A stretch of 64,000 bases of DNA from contig JTDE01002334.1 in assembly GCA_014338405.1 (NCBI GenBank), positions 36,564-100,563 on the forward strand, given 5' to 3'. The translations under genes were made by a program, and so were the position numbers. Below are positions 55,106 through 64,000 of this stretch, piece by piece (within the stretch, counting starts at the first letter, position 1; each line of letters begins with the position of its first letter). Source of the DNA: Paragonimus skrjabini miyazakii. Its lineage: Eukaryota > Platyhelminthes > Trematoda > Plagiorchiida > Troglotrematidae. The notes below the pieces were generated by a model, which saw nothing but the letters and a program-made list of their open reading frames with translations, was not told where the DNA came from and made no database searches.

Positions 55106-56789
55106 GAAATAGCAGATGTTTAGCTGACACCCTTAGAACTAGTCTTGGAAATTTGTCTTCACATACTTAAAGGCTGAATAAGGAAATTCGAACAGCAATA
55201 GTTATCGACGAAACTGTCCATGTTTACTGAGTAAACGACAATGATTTCCAGAATAGTGCGAACACTCGAAGCCCGTAAAATTAACAGAAACGAGTCGAAA
55301 TGGGTAATGACAAAGATGGCCGCTAAAATAACTGCAAAATCCAAACTCTGATTGGTGGGATTTACCTTATATATTCAACACAAGGATCACAGGAAGTGGC
55401 AAACATACCTTGTAATTATGTTTCACATGAACACTGTTGAAAAAGCACGATCTGCACAGAACACAAGTGGGATCCACCGCGCAGTCACTGAAACGAAAAA
55501 ATCGATCAAACTTTCAGTTTTATCATCAAGTGCCGGTTGACATACGGCAGATTTTGGTGTGTGAATCAGATATTGTTAGTGTGCCCAGATCCAATCGAGA
55601 GAAGGCTAAACAGACGGAACATGAATCTAAAACCATGTAGTTGTCAACCAACGTGATTGGCATTAAACCGTCGCGGGCTCATGTGATATACTAGAAAGTA
55701 CTTAAAACCAACTAGGAACGATTCAGATGCAAGAGGTTAAGTCAAGTTTCAACCTCCACATCACCATGATATGATGTACAACGTCGTATGTAGGAGTGGT
55801 CGTAATAAGGATGTGTAGACCTAGTTGGAAGCAATCGTAGAATCCAGGCTCAGATCTGCTGCTGTGTGGTCGTCACGTAACTACACATTTTGAAAAGAAC
55901 TTAAGTAAGAACAACATGATGGGTAATTGCAGTCTTGCGTCTAAGTACTCCAAAAAGTAGTATATGCTACATAATTCATAGTAGGAAAATGAATTGACAC
56001 TTTAACCAATGTTGTACAGTACGTACTGGTAAGAAATCGACCTTATAAAAGGAGGAACAGCGTCCAGTAACATGAATCTAGAAAGTAGGCGTCTGCTCGT
56101 GAGAAACATAGTAGAAAATCAGGTATAACAGCGCTTCAAAAACATGGTAATAACAAGGCCAATAGAATGAAGAAGAGACATTACACCGCATACTGACCAC
56201 TTGTGTCCAGCAGATGACCAACCAACGTTTTAAATTTCACATTGCAGGGGATATTAGTCACAGTCAGCGGCAAAGCAATCTCAAAGTAGGTTCAAGTTCT
56301 TAATTTACAAAACGTCACTATGGCCTAGCAGCCACCAGGATGGACAAAGATGAAGGGATTCACTATCAGAGAAAGTATAAGTAAGAATTATGTCTGAACG
56401 AACTCAGATGCTTCAGCGGACGAATATCAAAATGACACTCGGAGATAACGTTCCGACGACACACCAAAATTTTTGGTATAGTTCGCCACATGCGCACAGA
56501 ATAACAACGTCGATCTTAAGGCCAGAATACACCGTTGAGTTAGCACAATCAAACAAAGATCGGTCAGAAACCTTGCGAATAGTTCGACGAAGCCTTCCTG
56601 CGAATGAGGAGGAAGCACTGCGTGATCGAGAAGGATGGATTTTTTTGTTCTCCTACTGGTGACAAGAGAAACATAGGCTGGAAGACAGTCGGACAAATGT
56701 CTTTCTTAAGGATGAGGTTTTGTGTTGCAAACGCATGAAACGAAGAAATTCCAACAATCGTCATCAAAGACAGCAGTAAACCAGTGGTT
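55106..56789. other. Nothing recognised
   Basis: I looked here on the minus strand for the missing first half of the UBR box (Cys-rich, H-x-x-H) and found none. Confidence 0.45.
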
Positions 56790-57298
56790 CACACTGATAC
56801 CTAACTGCCACACAACCACAAAGAAGAAATAAACCCTGTGAAGGAAAAGAGAAGAAAAAAGGGGAAGGGGAGGGGACCTAATCACTAAAAATAACTACGT
56901 CTACATTCAAACATACAACATCAAGGCGCCTACACCTTGCAAACAAACAACCGAGCTGTAAGTGAAAGTAAGGCGTCATCAGTAAGAAAGTTTCCTTACG
57001 GTTTTCACTGTCCCGAATCATTAAGTGCACTCACTTTACAAACATTCGGCCAAACAACGACAACATTCACGCCACTGAGTTCAGTTAGCCGCCATCTCAC
57101 CTAACGTCTCAAGCCACCGACTCGGTGAGTCGCGAGGGCTCCACTCCGGAAGACGAACCCGATCTACAGTAGCCAACCCCTTCGTGAACCATTTCATTTA
57201 TCTATGCCAGATCACTATCTGTCCACCTCGCACCTTGCGCCAGTCGGCCGCAGCGTCGGCAAAGAGTGCTCGGTGTGGCAAACGACTAGCTAACATCC

Positions 57299-57529
57299 TT
57301 AGTACATGACCTCAACATTTAAGTTTGTGCAAGTGAAGGATTTAACGAAATAACTCGTTTGACAATCAGTAACAAACAGCCGCTTCCTAACCTCTTCGTT
57401 GCTTACTCGTTGGTTCCACCCGATACGAGTGATTGAACGCAGAAATCGGCAGTCAAATACCTGAAGACGGTTCACGTCCTCTACCCTGAGCGGCCAGGTT
57501 TCGCTGCCGTAAACTAATACAGCCCTCAC
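57299..57529 (-). pseudogene. C-terminal tail of the RTE copy C polyprotein
   Basis: VLVYGSETWPLRVEDVNRL then QVFDCRFLRSITRIGWNQRV and SNEEVRKRL is the hallmark tail after the reverse transcriptase in this family of fluke RTE elements, similar in layout to BovB-type tails. It is followed by a stop and the non-coding 3' region. Confidence 0.85.
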
Positions 57530-57839
57530 TGCTGTCTGATATGTGCGACCTATAAGTTTCAGAGAGATGCCGTTCTGTCGCCATAATTCCCTACGATTTG
57601 TATACAGCGCCCTAGCTTTGGAAATTCGCGCTTCTATTTCATTCTCTCCACCTCCGCCGTTGATGCAGCTCCCCAGATATACAAACTAGTCAACATTCTC
57701 CATGACTTCATTATCTAATATTGTACCTACGTAATCACAGCAATCTTGCAGAAACACTTTGCATTTCGAGGCTGCGAAGCGCATTCCGAAGTACTTAACA
57801 GAACGTGAAATGGCGTTCAGCGTTGCTTGTGTTGCCTGA

Positions 57840-58690
57840 AAGTTGTCCAACAGCAGCTTGTCGTCAGCCTAATCAAAATCAGTCAGTCTTTCACCAGGTA
57901 GGAGGTCCGCGCCGACATCCTTTGAGTGCCACAGACAGTCCCCCATTACTTCTTTTATGTTGAAATTGAACAAAAATGGTGAAACGGGACAGCCTTGACG
58001 AACGCCGCTTCTGGTGCTGAAACTGTAAGACAGCTCACCGTAAACCCTAACCTGGGCTTTAGTATGGCAATAAAGGGCCGACAGTATGTTCGCATACTTG
58101 GTACACCTCTAGGTTTAAGTGACTCTAAAAGTATAGATCGATCCACCGAATCAAACGCACTTTTATAGTCGAGGAATACGGCGATTGTTGGCCGACGGTA
58201 CACATGACGATGCTCCAAAACCTGACGAAAGGTAAAAATGCGATCTATACAACCCAACCCAAGACGAAAACCTGCCCGTTCTTTTCTAATGTTTAACTGC
58301 AGTGAGTCGACGGAGTATAATGGATGCCGGAACCTTAGAAACGACTGGGGCCAAACTAGTCCTCCTATGGTTTTCACAAGAGCTCAGGTCTCCTTTTTAA
58401 ATATGGGAAGTATTATCGCGTGACTGCAGCACGGAGGGATGGTCTCCGTCGTCCACACAAGTCCAAACAGCTGGGTCAAGGCCTCTACTAACACCTCTCC
58501 ACCTCCTTGGAAAAGTACCGGCACGTGATCATCTGGACCAGAGCCGAGATGCAACTGCGAACATCAGTCTCAGTGGGTGGTTCTAAATATACCGACCAGG
58601 GCGTTACATCAGAAGTTTGTGGTGGCAGCAGGGTAGAAGCAGGAGGCCAGCTAAATTGACCCTCAAATTGTTTCGCCCAGCGTTCCAACC
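57840..58690 (-). pseudogene. Reverse transcriptase domain of RTE copy C
   Basis: AKQFEGQFSWPPA begins the linker. RKERAGFRLGLGCIDRIFTF and IAVFLDYKSAFDSVDR are RT blocks with the first catalytic Asp. A frame change then leads to the SGVRQGCP block. The YADD box reads DFD-stop-ADDK (57863-57889): the Tyr codon has become TAG while both Asp codons remain. The enzyme cannot be made in one piece. Confidence 0.85.
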
Positions 58691-59240
58691 TTCTGGACTT
58701 ATTATAGATTAGTGTGCCATCTGCCTGGCTAACTTCACTGGCAGACGGTCACCTGGGGCCAGTGGCCCGAATCAGCTTAAAGAGTTTGCCGCTGTTCCCT
58801 GAGGCAAAGGCGGTTTCCATTTCTTTAACTTCTTCCACTAACCAAGCCTCACGATCAGCCTTTAGACTATGTTTCGGATTCCTACGGATATCTCTTCTAG
58901 ACTTATTATGTGAAGCACCAGGAGGAACCTTCCGCCTGGCTTCTAACAACTCCAGAGATTTCTCTGAAATCTAGTGTTTGTCAAACTTATTTACCCCTGT
59001 GCCGCATGCTGCAGTACCTGCTTTCTGAATAGCCTGTGAGATTTGTGTCCAGCAGCTACTAGGGTCTTCGGAGAGAGTACCACAAAGGCGGCTTTCTAAG
59101 CTAGTTTGGTACTTATGCTTTACAGATGGTAAAGCCAATTTCTCAACAGCCAGTCGTTGCTGTCTGTGGGTTCGTTGACCAGCAAAAGTAGGAACAAAAC
59201 GACAACATACCAATGCATGATCTGAGTTCAAGTACGTGCT

Positions 59241-59990
59241 CTAATAAGAACGACAGTCTTGAATGCAACCACGCCACCTGTAACTAACAGCTATGTGGTC
59301 TATCTGAGACCATGCCTGATTCGGAGAAGGCGGGCGCCAAGTATAGCATTGACCAGCACGATGCCTAAAACTAGTGCTGGCTAAAATTAGCTTATGATCA
59401 GCGCACAGCTGCAACAATCGCCCACCATTATCTGATCGATGTGACGCTATACCAAACCTGCCACCTAAACGAGATTTGGCCTCACCGAGGCGGCCGACCT
59501 GAGCATTCATACCTCCGGCCAGAACGACTATATCAGAGCCACGTGTCGACCGAAGGGGAGCGGCCAGATCTGAGTAAGACGCGTCTTAGACGTCAACGTC
59601 ACTACAGTCAGTAGGAGCGTAAGTAGACACAATGAATAAATCTCTGAAAGTCTTGCGTCTAGTGTTGGTCTTAACGGAACCTGCCAAGCGGACGGCACAA
59701 AGCCTACTGTTAACAGGGATCCAATCTATCAATGAGGCTGTGGCTGTCGTGCTGAGGACTATACCCACTCCAGACTGACCTGTAACTGCGGTTATGGAGT
59801 CACTCAAAGTGTATAACCAGTATCGGGTATACAGTGTGGGTGCTGTTAGTTCCATACGTTGACTATTGTCCTGAATCCTAGTCTCTGAAACATAACAGAC
59901 ATCGACATGCAATGAGTCTAATGTTCGTGCAAGAACGGCCTATTGACCTATCTGTTTTAGAGGGCGAACGTTGAAAGCACCTGTATTAAT
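59241..59990 (-). pseudogene. APE endonuclease domain of RTE copy C
   Basis: Two overlapping open pieces. The N-terminal part has GAFNVRPLKQIGQ, a stop, then HVDVCYVSETRIQDN and VSTYAPTDCSDVDV. The C-terminal part has MNAQVGRLGEA, SPNQAWSQIDHIAVSYRW and ends near a RSY segment. SETRIQD, TYAPTD and the Asp-His of QIDHIA are the conserved catalytic regions. One stop and one frame change separate the pieces. Confidence 0.85.
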
Positions 59991-60625
59991 TCGCATTCTG
60001 GATCTAAGCAAGGGAGGAGGGAGGCTTGAAGCTGAATGGTAAGAGATAGAATTTACTGACTCAGTGTTAACACGGTTAGCTACATCTGTTGTGGGACCTG
60101 TGGAGTAGCTATCAGAAATGGAGGTCGGGAGGGGCCTGAAAACTGTATTCGATAGGACAGTGGGGGAGGGGTCAGCAATAGCATGTTTTCGCCTATCCAC
60201 TCTGATGATAGGGCAACCCGGTTTATACTGCGAGATGGCCGATGCAGTATGGAATTACTTGTGTTGTGATTATTCATGGCTGTATGTGGACTGAGATATT
60301 TCCAAGACGCCCAGACCTAGACAAGAGAACGATTAGAGTTCTTAACCAAAGCCATTGGCTCGAAAGCCTGTACCGTCAAGCAGTGGGTGAGTGACAATGT
60401 ACCAGAACTTGTACTTTTTCCCGAAAAAGATGTCAACCCTCTTCCAACCCCCACCCTGGAGGAACAGAAGATTGTGGTTTATCAGACCTACTGAACTGCC
60501 TGGTATGAGTGACTTTATCGGTGTGGTGGTCACGCCGTCAGTTTAGCCCAACAGGACATCGAGATGCGTAAGCCGTCACATTGTGTCAAGGTTCAGTCTC
60601 ATTGTGACTTTGTAACAATCGCCGT

Positions 60626-62429
60626 CACTGGAAGGAAGACACAATCCGTCCGTTCATTGTTCCGGGGTCCGCTTGCAGAGCACTGGAAGCATGGGATTTC
60701 CGAATTCTCAAGTCATCCACAAACAGTGAACAGAGCAACTGGAAATTCCTTCCGGTAGTCCATTACTACTTGGAAACTGCCAACAAACAAAAACTCTCCT
60801 TAAAATTCAGAGCTATATATAACATCCGGCTGCAATATTTTCCGCTTCGAGTGTAACAGCCAAACTTCTCAATAAACAAATCAATAGGCCCAGATGAAAT
60901 ATAGCTTTTTCCCCCTTTCCAGTGTACTGGGGTGTCTCTGATGACTTACTTCAATACTCCGCGGTCACCCGAAGTGTGAAGCTACTGCCCCAATCAACCA
61001 GCGTACAGCGATGACAAATCTGGATAAATTTAGGATAACAGCTGATTATTCTGCGCTCCCAATACTATGAAAAGCACCATGGGTGACGACATTCAGAAAC
61101 CCATGACGTCCAAATGAAACCCCGTCCCTTGGGCAACAAATTTCACACTGAAACCAATGGTGAGTCGTAAATGGTGGCGGTAGACGATTGCTAGGCAGTA
61201 CCCATGGCGTTTTTGGAGTTCTTCCTGTGGATCATGAAATCTCGTTGCAGAAGATACTCGGGATTAGCTGGAAAGTGCTAGACCGGATCACCCAATACCC
61301 CTGTGATTGCGCACACACAGTGCCAGTCAACGGTATAATGTTTGGTTTTCAGAATATCTCAAATGATGTTACAAACAGACAAACACGTGCAGCAGCTTCA
61401 CCCACTCAGATATGTCAGTTCGCTTGCAACGATTTACAGGGCAGGGCATTTTGTGTTCGCCCGATATCGTCGAACTATTGCAACATGATACAAAAATTAC
61501 ACGACCGTTGCACTTGTAACTGTCTGTTAAGCAAACCCAGTAACAAATATACGACAAAAAGCTCTAGAGTACATCACTCTTGGAAACGTTACACAAGAAT
61601 ATACCCACGTCGATTGAAGCGGACAGGAGCCAAATCACCAATAATTTGGCCCTCGTCACAAACGTTTGCCTTGCATTACCAAGCAGTGTATGTTATGGAT
61701 AGTGCACTTCCGGCTTGTAAAAATATCCAGTGAGTTCACTGCTATGAGTTTACACACAGCTAAGTTTACTTCCTAGAAAAACGCACGAAAGCGCCAAGGA
61801 ATGTCTGTCGCAGACCCACAAAACAGGTGGTAGAGTCAATAGCACACCTTTATAGTCAGCGCCCTTTAACACTGCGGTTAGTTCCTTTTATCCACAAGCG
61901 TATCGAAGGCCTCCACATAAAGTTAAGGTTACCTGTTTGTCCGACTACCCCCTTTTGGTTGGTCAACACAGCCTACATTCTAGGCCATATACTCACACCC
62001 ACAATTGGTGGGGATGCGTGCATCATAGTTTTGGGTGGTCGCATCGACACACTCTGGAATGGATGCTCGAAAAGACGGTCACCGCGTCCACCGTGTTCAA
62101 GTCAGTTGGACTGTTGGCCTCGCTCAGTTACCGTGAAAAGTCAGGTAAACACAAGTGGCACACTGTTATCATCTGCATACCTTACGGTAAAAGTGATTTT
62201 TTTCTTTGTAGTTTTTTGTACGCCTCATTTCAGAGCAAAACGATGTTCATTTCACATGCACCTGACCGCCAACTCTTGACTGGACACCTGTAACTTTAGC
62301 CTGCTAATAAAACACCGTTGAAACGGGTTAGTTTATAAATGTGGGGCAACCACCTTTACAAAAACCGGCGACTAGAGATAAAAGTGGATTTCCTGGATCC
62401 TCGGGCACCCCCACCGAGATAGGGGCTTA
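60626..62429. other. Nothing firmly recognised between retroelements
   Basis: Includes a 181-codon plus-strand frame (61188-61733) and a 150-codon frame (61827-62279), with no recognisable domain and uneven composition. Probably non-coding or decayed mobile DNA. Confidence 0.4.
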
Positions 62430-63695
62430 ATGAGACATTTCACTCACGCTGAAAGAATGCGCAGATGAGATGACAGAACTTCCTGTTCGTCTGTTCCGAC
62501 ACTCATATTTCACTGGTTGCCTTCCTACCACTTGGAAGCACGGCGTCATTTCTCCCATCCACATGGATTAGGATCGAACGAACGCCAGTAACCTTAGACC
62601 GATTGCTCTACTGCCAACCATGTGAAAAGCAACAGACAGCATAGTATGCGATTTCGTAAGTGGCCACGTTTATAGTTACTTACTGTTAGAACCGGAGTAG
62701 CACGGCTTCAGAAACAGTCAATCATGCACGATCAACCTACTGATAGCCGCCGACTCATGAATAAAGGCTGTCGAAGAACGCCTCCCAGTTGATGCTGTGT
62801 TTTTAGACTTCACGAAGGCGTTCGATAAAGTTGATCACAGTATACTACAGGACAAATTGAATATGGGCTTATGCAGTGACGTTTGTTTACGGCTCAAACA
62901 ATACTCATTATACCGCACATAAGCTAACTGTCCAGGCCATTCAGCACCACAACTAGTATGCCACAAGGCTCCACAACGACCCCTGTTATCCCTAGTTTAC
63001 GTTAATGACTTCTCAGGTGTAACTCTCCTGTTGTGATGTATGCTGATGATACGAAGCTTTGGCGCATTTTACACAGTGTTGAAGACGCAGAAGACTTTCA
63101 AAGAGACCTGGATGCTCTATGGTCCGTAGAAAATCGATTGCCCTTCAACATGTCCAAATCGAAGACTGCACGTTCGCCATCACAGTATGAGGACATTGAC
63201 GGTATTACACTGGCCACTTAGGCACCGTTGGTACATCAGACCTCTCTTCAAGTACTAACTTTATGCTGTTGACAAAGAATGTTAGCAGCAGGCTGGCAAT
63301 GCTCAGTAAGGTACTCGGGAGTTTCCCAGTATACACCCTCTCACGCATCTATAGCACATTGTTAACGCCACTACTAGAAGCCAACATTCAGATCTGTGCG
63401 CCGTACTGTTTGAAACTATCCAGGGGAAAGTTGGGGGTCTATTTTCCTTGCCGTCTGTCGAAACTGGAACTATTTCCCCTAGCCTACGGATGTCTGAGAG
63501 GTGACTTCATACTAACATACAAAATCTTATGCTCCCCGAATCAGCCCAACAAAAATCTCTTCACACTCGCCGATATAGTGAGGATAAGGGGTCACAGGTT
63601 CAAGGTTCCTATACCACGTGGTAGCCTTGTATGTAGAGAGCAGTTTTGTTGTCCGAGTCTGTTCGACATGGAATGCATTACCAGCATTACCTGGC
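62430..63695 (+). mobile_element. CR1-like non-LTR reverse transcriptase pseudogene
   Basis: Plus-strand frames with several breaks. FRHSYFTGCLPTTWKHGVIS then a broken RPIALLPT block; VDAVFLDFTKAFDKVDHSIL with the first catalytic Asp; MMYADDTKLWRILHSVED with an intact YADD (63039-63050); then SRLAMLSKVLGSFPVYTLS, FPLAYGCLRGDFILTYKIL and RGHRFKV, the usual C-terminal tail of CR1/SR1-like fluke elements. The tail ends with VCSTWNALPAL at about 63690, where similarity to an RT stops. Confidence 0.82.
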
Positions 63696-64000
63696 GCCGT
63701 CATTATCGTACCCCGTCCGCTGCCCCAGAATGGGATGAAAGAATGCACAGTGCCATTAGACGGGCCACCGCAATCCCCGGACATCGCACCATCGTCCTAG
63801 GGGACTTCAACCTCCCGCATGCAGGTCTCTCCAGCGGGCTAACATATGGTACTGCGGCCACGGAATTCCACAACCTCGTACAGGAAGTAGGACTCACCGA
63901 GCATGTAAATCAACCCACAAGGTGAAGAAAAGGTCACAGGCCATCCCGACTAGACATGGTGTTAACCACCGAGCCCCATATGGTGGATCTAGTCGAAGTT
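63695..64000 (+). mobile_element. CR1-like endonuclease fragment joined to the previous element
   Basis: In a different frame from the RT tail: WDERMHSAIRRATAIPGHR then TIVLGDFNLPHAGLSSGLTY and LVQEVGLTEHVNQPTR. VLGDFNLPH is a catalytic block of APE endonucleases at the N-terminus of CR1-like elements, so this is the 5' part of another copy placed head-to-tail after the RT tail. It runs to or beyond the right edge; the frame breaks near 63925. Confidence 0.75.

Larger units (their letters stand above)
56790..60625 (-). mobile_element. RTE-type non-LTR retrotransposon, near full-length, defective (copy C)
   Basis: About 3.8 kb in element order from right: leader (60200-60625, shared with copy B), APE endonuclease (about 60000-59240), linker, reverse transcriptase (58690-57840), the YGSETWPLRVEDVNRL tail (57300-57530) and a non-coding 3' region to about 56790. 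The family codes for endonuclease plus reverse transcriptase and copies itself by target-primed reverse transcription. It is interrupted by several stops and frameshifts. It lies to the right of the last UBR-like exon seen, probably in an upstream intron. Confidence 0.88.

Noticed and set aside
61188..61733. 181-codon plus-strand frame, one of the longest in the window outside known elements
   Set aside because: Composition is irregular, no motif is recognised, and it lies between two retroelements. I could not connect it to the CR1-like element that follows.
1..64000. A bacterial-type defence, CRISPR or biosynthetic system
   Set aside because: No direct-repeat arrays with spacers, no operon-like gene runs and no such protein families. 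The coding content is one intron-rich eukaryotic gene plus retroelements.

Overview
The window looks like genomic DNA of a multicellular eukaryote, most probably a digenean flatworm (trematode). It has short GT-AG exons separated by kilobase introns, RTE-clade and CR1-like non-LTR retrotransposons, Penelope-like elements, tRNA-like short repeats and long AT microsatellites. I cannot name the species. No bacterial operons, CRISPR arrays or phage genes are visible. There is one 100-base assembly gap (29978-30077).

One host gene accounts for nearly all real coding sequence. It lies on the minus strand and runs across the window, from its first recognisable exon at 51786 to its last at 2590. It encodes an N-recognin E3 ubiquitin ligase of the UBR1/UBR2 type. 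I reconstructed 21 exons. At most junctions the reading phases match, and the translated blocks follow the order of vertebrate UBR1/UBR2: second half of the UBR zinc box, ClpS-like N-domain, helical scaffold, a basic K/R-rich helix, then the TCxLC segment ahead of the RING region. The start of the protein (first half of the UBR box and N-terminus) and its end (RING and C-terminal cap) were not found and presumably lie to the right and left of the window. Two junctions stay ambiguous (exon at 47025 and exon at 40302).

The introns and the right-hand end are filled with mobile DNA. There are two near full-length RTE-type elements on the minus strand (about 10980-14855 and 56790-60625). The same family also left a 5'-truncated copy at 600-1687, an internally deleted copy at 7550-8103 and tail fragments at 16580-16790 and 54730-55105. 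Older RTE-like relics lie at 46195-46500 and 52110-53120. A Penelope-like element (17902-19380) has GIY-YIG and YVDD motifs, inverted terminal arms, a 15-bp target duplication and a hammerhead-like motif in each arm. A second, decayed Penelope-like copy is at 44660-45350. A CR1-like reverse transcriptase pseudogene at 62430-63695 runs directly into an endonuclease fragment of another copy. SINE-like repeats are scattered through the introns. The most unusual small object is a 152-bp insertion at 25943-26094: a tRNA-like core between two perfect 28-bp inverted arms, flanked by a 12-bp direct repeat.

The layout is one large housekeeping-type gene stretched by retroelement insertions. I see no cooperating gene cluster. 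The best candidates for something new are the foldback tRNA-like element, the inverted-arm Penelope-like element with ribozyme-like motifs, and the composite SINE-ended repeat present twice.
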